Positions 32,701-44,720 of a DNA stretch of 64,000 bases are shown piece by piece. The notes below the pieces were generated by a model. It had not been told where the DNA came from and did no database searches. It was given only the letters and a program-made list of their open reading frames with translations. Every line of letters starts with the position of its first letter. Position 1 is the first letter of the stretch. Position numbers and translations under genes: made by a program. Origin of the DNA: Gracilariopsis chorda (lineage: Eukaryota > Rhodophyta > Florideophyceae > Gracilariales > Gracilariaceae); the NCBI GenBank assembly GCA_003194525.1, contig NBIV01000309.1, positions 1 through 64,000 of the forward strand. Reading direction: 5' to 3'.

Positions 32701-33480
32701 ATCAACTGCCACAGACCCACGTGATATACCATAATCGTCTTTGGCCTATTCCGGTCACGACAGGTTTCCAATTTTGTCAAACCGGTCCCTCAACTGGTCC
32801 GTTTCCCATGGGCGGTGCTACTCCAGGCGGTGGTGCTACTACGGATAGGTCGGTCGGTGCCGGTCGTGGAGAGCTCCCTCCAGAGTTTACCTTACGTCTT
32901 AGTCGGGGATGTTGATGCAGTGGATACGGTGGTGGATATCCATCTGTTCATGCTCCACAAGATTCTTGTTCGTTCTGGTATTCTTTTGTGACAACTCGTG
33001 AGTATTGTTACACGTCAATGGTGAGTGCTGTTTGTTATTGTTAGTTCTCATTATCTATAGGCCTCTTGGTATTGGGCCAAAAACCTATGTTTCACCCCTC
33101 TTAATAGTGCTGCAGAGCAGTGGCATTAAGTGATCTAATTGGTTGGCTTGCACCTCGTTTGCGCCAGTAACTTATAAGGACGTTATTAGATATGTGGTGA
33201 GGTGGCTCCATGTTTTCATAGAAAGTCGTTCACCCATACCACCGTACACGATAAAGAATCTCTAAAAGGTTATGTCCGTGACCAACTATGGAATCCTTAG
33301 ATTCATTCCCTCGATTTGTTTGGCCATTTGCAGTTGCGCAGACTACCATGGGAACGGTTGGATACATCGATACCTCTTCGGTTACAGCCTTCATGGTATG
33401 TTCTTAGGGTGTGGGAGGGGAGCCGGTAGTTCTACTATCGGTGGCCAAGTTCAATAGCGTTCCGTATTTTCCTTTGCCCA
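29760..33480 (+). other. Block of + strand frames between integrase and 3' LTR of gypsy D
   Basis: About 3.7 kb antisense to the rest of element D. Several + strand stretches read like protein: an acidic segment starting at 29860, a segment at 31015-31464 with PTYTAPPPPGS, one at 31917-32426, and a Gly/Pro/Thr-rich one at 32487-32915. None has a motif I recognise. Plant gypsy elements such as Grande and Retand are known to carry antisense ORFs at this position, so this may be the same layout. Otherwise it is a separate inserted element. It is broken. Confidence 0.4.
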
Positions 33481-36400
33481 TTGGTGATGAAGAGTTCATC
33501 TGTGTGAGTGGTGCCACCTCGAGTGTGGGTTCAGAGCGCAGGGCTGTTACTGCCCTCTCTTCCGATGCGGTATTCTTGAGTCCATTTTAAAAGATTGTTA
33601 CCGTTTGGTCCTTACATTGAATAAACTTGAAAAGGCCCGTAGACTTGGGCAGTGGTTTTGACCGTATAACTTCGTCAACTAAGCGGTCATCCGTATCATC
33701 TTTTCGAGAACGAGCGAGCACCCTTTGGTGCTTCGTCCACAAACACGTAATCTCTCCGTTGCACTTTTGTTATCGTTCTCACGATTTAGTCATAATATTT
33801 CTTATACCCCTCCTGGGTTTTTTCAGTTTGCCAGTTGCTACCTGTATGGTTTCCCTCAACCTTTGGAGGATATCTTTCTTCACCAGGGCCGTCCATTGTG
33901 TCCCCGCGGCACGTTGGCTACTTAGACCTTGCTTGACGATAATACTGGGAGAGTGGCGTGGTAAACCTAAGTCAAAGGGAGTAGTTCCCGTCGAGCGATG
34001 TACCTGTAGGTTGTAAGCGTACGTCAAGGGCGGTACAATCTCAGCCCAATCCGATTGGTGTTCTTCCACATAGTGACGCAAACGGGCCACTGATATATGT
34101 TAAACCTTTCCAGTTGTCCGTTTGTTTGGGGGTGGTATGTAGTGGTGAGTAGTGTGTTAACCGTAACATGGTACAAAACGGTTCAAAGAAATTTGAACAG
34201 GGGTCGAATTACTGTCGCTGAGTAGATAGAGTAGTTTACCTTATAGATAAACCCAATCGATGAGCAAAGCTTTCGCATGGACCAGTGAGGTCATGCTCTA
34301 GAGGGGGATTGCCTTCGTTAGATCCGTAAACATATCGGTAATTACCATTATATACTGGTAACCCTTGTTGGTTTCCGGAAGTGGTCCCAATAGGTCAATA
34401 GCTACAAACCTCAACCGGTAAGGCGCTGGGTATAGCTTCATGATAATAATATGTCTCCGAATACCACTATGGATTTTGATGTGCAAGGTGGATCTCGCCG
34501 CATAGATGTAAACATCATAAGTCCATAGGGACCAGTACAACTCAGCACTTATAGTACAATACATTCGAGTACCTCTCGGGTGACATGCCAGCCATGGCAG
34601 GTGTACCGGGTGGTGCACCCTTTTACCAACCGATTCCGGTATGTCCTTTTGGAGTAGGTCATGCAGCGTAGATCCCCTGACTAGATACGCTTCATGGTCC
34701 ACTTCGAACAGAGTATGCTTCTGCCCAACAGGATATAGCAATGACTTTCGTTACCTATTAGTTGCTTGATTTCGCAAGAATTACTCTCTGGTGCGGGGGA
34801 TGTACTCCTATTACTCCACTGCCAATAATATATCTGGTATATCATATGCCCCAATAAGCTGATGACGGTCGTCCTCTTCATCCAAAAAGGTTTCCACTTC
34901 GGTTTCGCTTCTCGTACATTCCTAGTCAAGTAGATAGTGAGCCACGGGATATCATGCTCTAGTGATGCCTCTTCTAACCCATTGATGTTCAAGCATGACA
35001 TGGCATCGGTCACATTCTGCTTCACACCCAGGCGGTATTGCGCCTCGTACGCAAACTCCCATATTCTTAAACTCTGTCTAGCAAGCCGTCCGGAAGCGTC
35101 CGTGAGGCTTAGTACCCATCTTAACGCCATTACGACCTGTCCGCAGCGTTGAATTTGTTCCTTACAGGTACGGTCGCAGCATCAGCATGCTCCACACAAC
35201 CTCTATGTATTTCTTATTTGTGACGGTGTAGTTTTGTCCCGTCCTGGTGAGCATTTTACTCCAGTAACCGATTAGTTATTTGCTCCCCTCCACTTGGCTT
35301 TGCACTAACCAAAATCCTATTTGAGCGGAAGATGCATCCATGTCAAGGGTATAGTGAGTGATAACCAGATTTCGGTAAAGCCAATACTAATGAGGAGATG
35401 AGAGCAGCTTTCAGCTCCTGGAACGCTTGAATCTCGTCCTCTTGAAGGCATCAAAACTGACCTGGCTGTCATTTCTGCATTTTTCTGTTATCAAAGCTGC
35501 AATCTTGGCGTACCACTTGATACACCGTCGGTATAGATCACACAGACCGACAAAATAGCAGCGTATATCAGTGTCGGTCTGTGGAAGCTTGGATTCATGA
35601 ACAGTTCGGGTATTTCTTTGGGCCACCTGCACGCGACCTTGGCCGATCGTATGACCCAGATACTCAACCTTTTGGCCAGATAACATCCATTTGCGTAACT
35701 TTAAAGCTACCCTGGTTTCTTTCAGGAGCTGGAGCACAGTTTCGACGTGCCAAAAATGTTCTTCAACCGATCAGGAATAGATGAATACGGTATATATGTA
35801 CACCAAAGCTGACTGCCTTCTTACCTTCCATAGTGTTATATCCAGAGCCCTCTGGAACGTAGCAGGCGCATTTCGAAAACCAAATTGCATTTGCATGAAG
35901 AGGAAGAGAGCAGCATGGACAGTGAGCGTAGTGTCGTCCTTATCCTTTTCGGGTACCTCTAGAGTTATCCGAAAAGCATAAGGACAATATCTAGTAGATT
36001 AATTTTCAGTACTCCAAATGCCGTCCAGTGTGGTGAAGAACTTCCCTTTTCCGAGGAAATCGATGCATTTTTCCACTATATTTATCTGATACGAATCCCT
36101 TACCGTAACGGGGTTTAGTTCTCGATAATCGATGTATGACCTAATTCTGGTGTATTCCTTCTTCTAAGCAATACCACTGAGCTAGTACACTCCTACTATG
36201 CGGGTTTCATACCTCCTTCTTTCAGCATGCTTTTCGCCTCTTGGATTTCAATATCTTGGGCTTTCAGACCTGTCCGGTATGATTGTTGATGTATCGGCTT
36301 GGATCTGGGAACCAAACGGATACGTTGCTGTGTGCCTTTGATCATCACTAGGTAGCCTGACTACATGAAATTAAACGGATCGGCTAGGTCGAAGATACGG

Positions 36401-36602
36401 TCTTTACAAGGTTGCCCTTCAGACGCAATGGCTACATACTCTTCTCAGTTGGTATTTTCGTTCAGTGATGGTACCGTTTCGGTTTTTACCAGCTTTATTG
36501 TTTTGCCAGTTTCCACGATCGGTTTGGACGCCTCTTCTCTCCTTAGGAGGTGTAGTTGTCCGAATAAGACTACTACCCGGGGAGGAGAGGTGCAAATCCC
36601 GG

Positions 36603-36950
36603 AGGAGTACATAGATGTGCATTGGATAGGCGTTCACAAGTCTGAGTGATTCCACGTGTAGGATATCACGCGTGCTATCCAACGTAGTACAAACCGTGCA
36701 TCATCATATTACCACATGTACATCCATGTTGACGCTTAATATCTGTATGATCCTAGAAAATTAAACAAATTGCATGTACGTCAATTTCTGTAATGTTTTA
36801 GAATCATCCGAGCATGAATTGCCAACGTGGTTGTACATGTGATAATCTGATGACGTACGGTAAGCACTACGTTGGATAGCACGCGTAGTGTTCTACGTTG
36901 GTAATCACTCAGATCTGTGCAAACCCATCCAACCCGCCTCTACGTACTTC
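36603..36950. repeat. Loop-less imperfect palindrome of about 350 bp
   Basis: The two halves pair around a centre near 36776 (AAATTGCATGTACGTCAATTT region) with little or no loop. The strongest match is CACGCGTGCTATCCAACGTAGT in the left arm near 36667-36688 against about 36866-36887. By-eye identity of the arms is roughly 75-80%. It sits between the protease and reverse transcriptase parts of gypsy D. It looks like a foldback/MITE-type insertion or an inverted duplication. No target duplication is obvious. Confidence 0.7.
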
Positions 36951-37200
36951 TCTGGGCTAGTCCAACAACGGTATTCTTATGTAGTTTGACCGAATGATTA
37001 CTGAAGTTGCTTAAGCATACCTGGAAGGTTTGACTCGGTACGTTGTACAGTATTCCATTTGCCATCATGGTCATGTGGCGTTCCAATACCTTATGGTGGC
37101 TTTCTAGTGGTAGGATACCAGTTCGGTGGCATAACACTTTGGCTATCATTTGGTGCATGGACGGGATCGGAATGGACTTCGCAAGGCAAATCTTATTGGA

Positions 37201-37328
37201 TACTTTCGCGAAAGGCGTTTCTTGCCTTTGCCCTGACGTGGGTTTCGACTTATGCAGATTAGGGATACTTTCGCGAAAGGCGTTTCTTGCCTTTGCCCTG
37301 ACGTGGGTTTCGACTTATGCAGATTAGG
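37201..37328. repeat. Perfect tandem duplication, two 64-bp units
   Basis: The unit starting TACTTTCGCGAAAGGCG and ending AGATTAGGG occurs at 37201-37264 and again at 37265-37328 with at most one change, and a third partial start follows. Near-identity inside an old fossil points to a recent duplication or an assembly effect. Confidence 0.8.
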
Positions 37329-40300
37329 GCTACTTTCGGACACGTGTGGCACAGCATTGTTCTGGTTCGAGGCACATTTGCTGTGACAGAGTTTTCAATG
37401 GACATAGTTCCAAGGATAAAATCCGTTTCCAATTTGATGATCAAGATAAACCATACTTAAACCGTGAGGGCTCCTATGCCTAACATTAGGTCTACGCTGC
37501 CACGTACTGCTAATGTTCGCTTATTGTCGCTCCGAGTACGAGCGGGTTGAGGGGTACCATATAGCGTCACTGGCCCAGTAGGACTTCAAGTCCACTGCCA
37601 GACAAAGTGACAACGATATATATACACGGTGATGAAGGTGGTCTCTCCTTAATCGTTTATTGAGACGGAATGGGACTGCTATTATGAGCAAAAGCCAAGT
37701 CTTACTCGAAAGGGCGGTAGCGCTCTTTCGCTGGAGTAAACAATTAGGTGAAAGTACACTAACCTTGCAATGTTCATCCCTGCTGATACACTTGTGTACG
37801 TGTCATCTATCGCCATTATGACACCATTGCTGAACTATCTCAACACTTATTTATATCCACTGAAGGGTTTGTAAGGGTACATGGTTGTATACTGTCCAAC
37901 AACCTAGGGGATACTAACTTCGCATTAACCAGATTCGCTGCAGCTCCCTCGTCCAAGATTTCCGTGCATGGAAACAAATGGATAACAGAAAACCCGGGGT
38001 GATGTATAACTTGTAGTTATAATGCTTCAGAGAGCAGTTAGGTACAGATTGGCCCTCTAGCGCTTCACTTCTGGTAACCAAAGGGTAAAAATATATACGA
38101 GAAACCTGTATTGCCCGTTAGCCTTCGGAATTATACCGGTTGGTAGTGGTCTGGGTCCAAAGCTTTAGGGATGTTCTGCCTCGGATGGTGCGACATTTTC
38201 GTTGCTAGCCTCGTTCATACCGGTGACCTGGCTAACCTGTTGGGGTGTAGGAGACTGCTTGTCTTGAACGGGTCGGATTCCACACGCTTGGCCAATACCC
38301 TCGTATGGTTCTGCTGTTGCACATGGAGACGTTCGGCCTGAATTTGAGGGGTGACACTCCATGTCGTAGCCAAGTGATGAGGTGATGCACAAAACCAACC
38401 AAGAAGAATTTCCGTTGTTGGATCTCTCAAACCCATCCTGGTTCCGCCTGCCGGCGTTCGTTCCATGGGCAGTACATGTATATTATAGTACGAATACTGC
38501 TGAACCTGTGGCTTAATCTTTCCAGAAGGTTGTATTGCTACTAACTTTGGCTCGAGGACGGGCACCTGCGAAAATGGCGTTGACCCCTTCAGGGTTGAGG
38601 TTGTCATTGTGAACGTACAGGCAAATGATGTATAAACCGATGCAGAGACGGGTTCGGGATGTGTCAATTGACGGTGCATCCCAATCGTGAGATATCGTGC
38701 GCCTTGTCCTCGGATGGTGACAATTAATCCACCTGCAGGGTGCACCGTTTTAGGGTAACCTTACCAGGCTGGGAAACCGCTCTGGGCTGTCTTCGAAGGG
38801 CTCGGTGAGTGTCTCCAAGGTCTTGCGCATACCACGTCAGCCCATAATAGTCAAATTTTCGGGTTTTCGCGAGGTGATCTCTCACTTGAGAGCTTATGGC
38901 CTTGTCGATGGTTTCGGCTAACAGCGAGTTCACAGGACTGGAAAAAAACACATTTAAGCAACGGGAAGCAACCGCGAGCCACAATTTCGGGGATTTCAAT
39001 TCGGTGCGTTCTGAACTCTGATGGTGGCCTAGAAGCCCTAGGTAAGCTCCCTGAACAACTTCATCGGACGCATAGGTTCAGGAAAGATAGTTAATGACCT
39101 GCGAGTAAGTCTGTCGCATTTCCATTTGGTCTTGGTCAAGCGACATGGTCCCAGTGGAAATGCACAATACAACTTCGACATGATATATACAAAAATGTAG
39201 CAGAATGGATATACTTCCAATGTAACCCAGATAAAGTATTAATGTATTGTTCATTCCGGTGGCATATATGCGGGAGTGGCACACAAGTACCCTATATATA
39301 TTTCTCATGTTTTTGATATGGTTTGAACCATTTTCAGGTATAGGAAATTTTGAAATCTATTGAGCGTATATCAAACTCTCATGAAAACTATACCATTACG
39401 CATCACAACTATACCACTTTTATATCTTGAGCGTATCAAACATGTCATCGGTAATACCATTTACATATCAATCATGGGTCACTTCTGTATCAGCCATGCA
39501 TCATACCTATGCCTTTCCATGATATATGTTCTATATCAAAACGATATCTTGGATTTCTACTGGGCGGTGTTCCTTTCCATCCTACTATGGAGCAGGAAGG
39601 CGGGCCGTTTTTACAAGTAGAATTAAAAAAAATTCATGCCTGCACGTTCTAAAAAACCATTCAGGTCACAGGCGAGCAATCTTGAACCTTTGAAGGGAAT
39701 CGATGATGGCAATGGGACACCCTGTGCAAGTAATATAACCCATTTGGAAACATAGCCACTTATACTGCTTGATACTTTTCTAATATACCTGCAGGTACAC
39801 TAAAAATATCGAATCCATAACCTGCAGGTGTTGTAATCAACCGCCTTTGTGAACAGTTCTTTGAAATGTTGAATTAGGTCCAGGGCCGAGTCCGTGTCGG
39901 ACGTATTGTCATCAGATGAGTCATATCATTTAGTTTCACCTTTAAGGATTTTCTTCACCTTCTATGGGGCTTTTCTTTCCTCTTTATACTACGTTTACGG
40001 TGTTCGTCATCCTCTGACGACTCCGTACAGGCGCCAGAGTCCGACGAGTTGGACTGCAACACACGGATTTTTCTACTTCTCCCATTAGTCTTCTTTTCTT
40101 TTGGTCTCTGTCGCCGCTCATCCACCACGTTCGACAAACAATCAGAACCATGGTTCCCTTTGTTCGGGCTTTGCTTGTTTCTACTAGTTGGTTCTGGAAG
40201 ATATGTATACCATGGGCCCTCGTCTACCTGAAGATGTGTCCGTTTCCGAAATCTCTCAGGAAGTCTCTCACCAGTTTTCATCATAGGAAAGGTAGGCTGG

Positions 40301-40959
40301 ATAGCCTTCCTTTTAAAAAAAACCTGTGGGTTACCGTCATTTGTTGGCCTCACTAGTGGGACTGTTTGGAAGCTCTGCATGGCTACCCATCGGTGTTACT
40401 GCAGGGGCTCCCGCATCATTGGGTCTATGTAATCCCGAGCCTTCTGCTCGAGGAATTGAAAAACCAAACTGGTACGTGATTGGCGAATTTTTGAATAGCT
40501 CCGATAGTCACCATCTTGGTAATGGTATCGACATCGAACTTAAGTAAGACCACGTTAGGTTGTCTTCGTCCTTGTTTTCTCTCATTTGATATGATTTAGG
40601 ACCGGTACGTGGCTTGAGCGAGGACACAGTCTCTATCACATTCGTTCATAGCCGAATGGTTTCCTCCGCCGTGTGCTCCGCGTCGTCTGCATATGTCGTT
40701 ACGATAGCTCTTCGTAGTGGTTCCTCTGTATTTTTCAGTATTGGGTCGAAGCATCCCTGGGACTGGCCAGCGCCCATTCTTCCGGTTGATGAGCCTCTGG
40801 ACCTTCGGATCCGTTATGGCACATCTCATTGGTGAACTTATGTGTCACTGAATCTCTTCATATGGGTAACCAAAACTAAACGATATCCCATAATACGCTT
40901 GCTTCCAAGTTCTTCTTTCCAAAAGAAATATTTATAGTTTCAGATTTTAGGTCAGGACA

Positions 40960-41520
40960 CCAAACATCTGGTGCAAGCAATTGGATTCTGAGTACCAGCT
41001 GGGTATTCATTTTGGATAACCCTTGCGGGTTGCCCGGCGAGGGCCTAACCTGGAGGGTTGAAGTTGGGTAGACGAATGAGGGTGACAACACCAAACCAAT
41101 AGGTGCACGAGATAGCCAAGCGGGCTAACCGTAACCAATTGGTAATGTTAGTCGTCTGGGGCACGCGGTGTACTAGGGCTTGAACTGTCTTAGCTAAAGT
41201 AGAAGGTTGACTGTTAAAACTAAATGCTATCGTTCTTAGGCAAGAGGCACTTACCTTTACCATTCCTAGATATACAGCGCAGCAACGGCCTTAGGGTTGA
41301 GGGAGGCTCAAGCTCAATTTCAATCTGCTGCCTGGCATGAGTGGGGGCTGGCCCTAATGGCCTGGCCCGCTGCCACCGTAACGAAGTGTCACTACCTACT
41401 TAAAATAATTGAATACTTTAGTAATGTAATTCCTCATCCACACTAACCAACGTAGCATAGTAAAGAATTGGTACTGCCTGCGTTGCGCAGTTTACGTGAT
41501 CAGACCTCACTGTACTACAA
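40960..41520 (-). repeat. 5' LTR of gypsy D
   Basis: On the minus strand it begins TGTAGTACAGTGAG at about 41520. It is aligned to 28832-29350 over most of its length with clear divergence. The inner edge is uncertain. Confidence 0.65.
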
Positions 41521-41749
41521 CTGTAACCATTTTTACAGATTCATTGGAAAACATTTCTTGAGGACACTGATCGACTTACTTATCCTGTACTTCTGATCTG
41601 TTTCTTTATAGGGTTTTCTAATTTCCTTGCATTGCTGTGGTACAGCGAAACCGGTGTCAGTTACCTGAAGGTTAATCCGTGTTGGATAAACTTCGGTAAG
41701 AGCGCGGCGAGGGATCACCTGCAGGATGATGAAGAGTGGGTAATCCAAG

Positions 41750-41865
41750 GTGTTGCATGGCTCCACCCACGTTAAGACTCGGTAAGGCTCCCCCTCAGGT
41801 GCAATCTGCTACGTTTCATACGTAGGGGCCGGACCTACTTCCATGGCCCGCACTGCAGTAGCGAG
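41750..41865 (-). repeat. Third D-family LTR copy, left part
   Basis: Shares CTCAGGTGCA, CTGCTACG and CATGGCCCG with the D LTRs. It stops at the hAT target duplication and resumes at 48747. Confidence 0.6.
41858..41865. repeat. Left hAT target duplication GTAGCGAG
   Basis: This 8-bp word lies directly outside the left inverted repeat and is identical to 48739-48746. Confidence 0.85.
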
Positions 41866-41882
41866 TAGAGATTTATTCGGAC
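41866..41882 (+). repeat. Left terminal inverted repeat of the hAT element
   Basis: TAGAGATTTATTCGGAC. It pairs with 48722-48738 with two mismatches. Confidence 0.82.
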
Positions 41883-42449
41883 GGATTTTCAAACGACCGA
41901 ATCCAAAAGTTTTTTTCACTATAAATTCCATCATTCAAAACTGCTTGTGCTTTTCAATGGTTATTGGCATCAAATCTGCCCAATACTCACAAAAGTCTAC
42001 GTTGATTATGTCCAACTATTTCTATATTGTTAACCCGATAACTGTATCGCAACATGCTCACAATCGGAATTTTGTTTATATTTGACATCGTTCCGCTTTT
42101 ACCTACTCGACGACTGTCTGTTATCCACAAGTGAAGGTACGACCTGACACTGAACGCTCTTCATTGATCCAAACTTACAAAGAGATCCGATTGAAACTGT
42201 CGACACCAACTTGGCGGGAAACCGAAACAGCCCGAGATATTGATGTTTCGATCTCCTGCCAGTTTTTCCTTTACATAAGGAACCAGCTTCGTCTTTGATA
42301 AATGTCGTCCGATGAAATCCGACTGCATAATAAACCGGGATCTGTGACGTACTGATAGCTGACGGGGAACTTCCGTATCACAACCGCAAGCGTCTGCATC
42401 CGTTTCACAATAATCGCCAATTACAACCTGCATCCTTTATCCACAACTT

Positions 42450-44720
42450 GTGCAATCCGCATTTACAATGAAACCGCAGTTTTCCTCCCTTCGGTCTCAA
42501 GTCTCATCGAGCACACTCCGTGGTGCAATTGAGAAAAGTCGTGACCACACCCCGATTCCTCATGCAACAGAAAGCCGCGTTCGTCTCATTAGTGTTGAAG
42601 ACAAGGCCCATGCAACAGCCATAGCTCGAGATATTTCCGAGGGAAAGCAAACTCGGTTTGAACTCGTGAGTTTCAAAGAAATGAAGCAACACATTCCTCT
42701 TCGGTCCAAGTTCTACTCTGGGTACCATGTTCTATGTCACACTAATTCTCGAAAGCCTGCAGGCTGGCTTGTTTGCAACTATGCCCTTAGCGGCCACTGC
42801 CCTTTCAAATCTGCTTTGAAAAAGTATGACACCGTTTTGGGAACCAGTACGCTCCGGAATCACACCAGAACGCATGAAGGACAGAACAGGAAGACAACAG
42901 ACATGGGGGTTGCAAAGGTTGGTTCTGTCATGAAGGGAAAAGTTATTGATGCCGCAGTATATGCCGTCGTCGAAGGGCTGCTACCACTGAGCTTCGCCTA
43001 CAACAAACATGGAATGCTCGTCTTTGCTACGTCGCTAGTTGAGGCCGGACGTTCCGTACCTATGGCTACTGAGGTTGATGTCAGGGACTTGCTTCCATCT
43101 AACAATGCAGTTCGAGACGGAGTCAGTCGGTTGGCGAGAAAGCAGCAAGAATTATTTCGAAATAATGAACTGCAGGCGATTCTTGATTGCGGGGGAGGAG
43201 TGACCAGTGACGGTCTGAAACAAGACACCACAGGGACGAAATATTATGATTTTGTGGTACACTATTTTCGCCTTGGAAAACCGAACATTCTGACCCGAGA
43301 GCGCCCCTGCAGACTTGTTTCAAAAGTTATTTTTTTACAGCAACACCTCGGCGCTGAGTCTGCTGTCGCGCTGAAGGACACGTTCGATCAGGCATTGCTG
43401 TCAAGAGTGGGGATAGAATTGGATGTTTTTATGCGCAACTTTAAGTTTGTCACCGACTGTGCATCCAACATGCCATGCATTGTTGGAGCCTCCTCATCCA
43501 GTTCCAAAGTTCCTCTTACCGAGAAATGTTTGGGGTGTATTTCTCATCAATTGAACACTGTAATGAAACACGTAGTCGATGATGCATGTGCGGAGAAGAG
43601 TGTCATTGCTGGCGACCTCTCACGAGTCAAGACAGTGGTCCGCGTTTTTAAGCATGGAAATTGGAATGATTTGTTGCCAAGTGGGTTCGCTTTAATCCAA
43701 GAAATCGAAACTAGATTTGGTACCACACATTCTGTTGTCGAGCGTTTTCTGAAGTCGGCTTCAAAAGTAGGAAACATTATTGCTCAGAAAGAGTCCGAAG
43801 CTGCTGCGAAAGCCTTCGATGGGCTCTTGCGCAGCGACGATTGGGCTGGCACAGTGATTTTCCCAGCTCTCGAAGCTATCACCACCGCTTTCAGCCCTCT
43901 TCGCCACATGCAGACCTGCCTCGAAGCTTCGTCTCACCCCACGATGCATTTATTGCTGCCCATGCTAGAAACTGCAAAGAGACAGCTGCGAAACTTAAGC
44001 TCGGGCATGGCACAGGGCGCAAACTTTAACGTTCCACATCAGTTGACACAAGACTTATGCGCCGCTGTCCTTGCCCAACTTCGAAAGGTCGAAATCCATG
44101 ATCTTTGGGTTGCTGGTTGTGTATTGCACCCAAGGATGTGCGGACTTTCTTTCATATCCGAAGGAAATCAAAGAAATGGTCTCAAGTCGAGGGCTTGTGT
44201 CCTCATTAGAAGGATACTGAAGTCGATGTCGTCTGCTGTTGATAATGCAAAAGATACGCCTTCTGTTGTACTCGATGCGCAATCAAATTCCAGGATGCAG
44301 CCAAACAGTCTTGGGGAAAATCGCTTCCGACTGGAGGATGCTTTCGACATCCCGGATTATAGTTCAAGCGATGCTGACTCCCTTTCCAAGTACCTCGGGA
44401 GAAGTTACCCTGGCTCTGTAATGCGAAACTTTCAAGGCGGCATGGATATTGTCAATTTTTGGATAGCACAGGCGCAGATATATCCTGACCTATCAAAGAT
44501 TGCTTTACGCATCTTTGCAACCCCTGTATCCTCTGCATCGAGCGAACGCAATTTTAGCGCTGTTAACCGTATTGTCTCTTCTGACCGTTCGCGTTTGAAG
44601 CCCCAGATTGTGGAAGACCTTGTCTACGCTCGTTCAAGCATCCTGAACCAAGCAAGCCAAGACAGTGAAGGACCTATAGAGCTAGACTCTGAGAGCAACG
44701 GTGAGAGCAGCAGGAAGTAG
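42450..44720 (+). CDS. hAT-family transposase (756 aa)
   Basis: An uninterrupted frame. Residues 106-143 hold a BED-type zinc finger (C109, C117, H138, H142, in a TSTLRNHTRTH context). The RNase H core shows VTSDGLK (D254), FVTDCASN (D336) and the CISH pair (C363, H366) typical of hAT. The catalytic glutamate is probably in the LEAITTAFSPLRHMQTCLE stretch (475-492), but I cannot fix which one. The C-terminal dimerisation domain (about 665-730) contains the hallmark SSASSERNFSAVNRIVSSDRSRL. It acts in the nucleus on the surrounding element by cut and paste. M7 is an alternative start. Length and motif order are complete, so the copy may be functional. Confidence 0.93.
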   Translation: MQSAFTMKPQFSSLRSQVSSSTLRGAIEKSRDHTPIPHATESRVRLISVEDKAHATAIARDISEGKQTRFELVSFKEMKQHIPLRSKFYSGYHVLCHTNSRKPAGWLVCNYALSGHCPFKSALKKYDTVLGTSTLRNHTRTHEGQNRKTTDMGVAKVGSVMKGKVIDAAVYAVVEGLLPLSFAYNKHGMLVFATSLVEAGRSVPMATEVDVRDLLPSNNAVRDGVSRLARKQQELFRNNELQAILDCGGGVTSDGLKQDTTGTKYYDFVVHYFRLGKPNILTRERPCRLVSKVIFLQQHLGAESAVALKDTFDQALLSRVGIELDVFMRNFKFVTDCASNMPCIVGASSSSSKVPLTEKCLGCISHQLNTVMKHVVDDACAEKSVIAGDLSRVKTVVRVFKHGNWNDLLPSGFALIQEIETRFGTTHSVVERFLKSASKVGNIIAQKESEAAAKAFDGLLRSDDWAGTVIFPALEAITTAFSPLRHMQTCLEASSHPTMHLLLPMLETAKRQLRNLSSGMAQGANFNVPHQLTQDLCAAVLAQLRKVEIHDLWVAGCVLHPRMCGLSFISEGNQRNGLKSRACVLIRRILKSMSSAVDNAKDTPSVVLDAQSNSRMQPNSLGENRFRLEDAFDIPDYSSSDADSLSKYLGRSYPGSVMRNFQGGMDIVNFWIAQAQIYPDLSKIALRIFATPVSSASSERNFSAVNRIVSSDRSRLKPQIVEDLVYARSSILNQASQDSEGPIELDSESNGESSRK

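Larger units (their letters stand above)
28832..41520 (-). mobile_element. Ty3/gypsy LTR retrotransposon D (old fossil)
   Basis: About 500-bp direct repeats at about 28832-29350 and 40960-41520 flank minus-strand gypsy parts: gag-like text with a basic tail (about 40.85-38.2 kb), protease/linker with a FSNHSVKLHKNTVVGLA segment (about 37.16-36.94 kb), reverse transcriptase (about 36.3-35.4 kb), RNase H (about 35.1-34.7 kb) and integrase (about 34.7-33.8 kb). The element is broken, with many interruptions. The repeats are only about 70% identical by eye, so this is the oldest copy here. The 4 kb between integrase and the 3' LTR carries frames on the opposite strand. A palindrome and a tandem duplication lie between protease and reverse transcriptase or close by. 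Confidence 0.75.
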
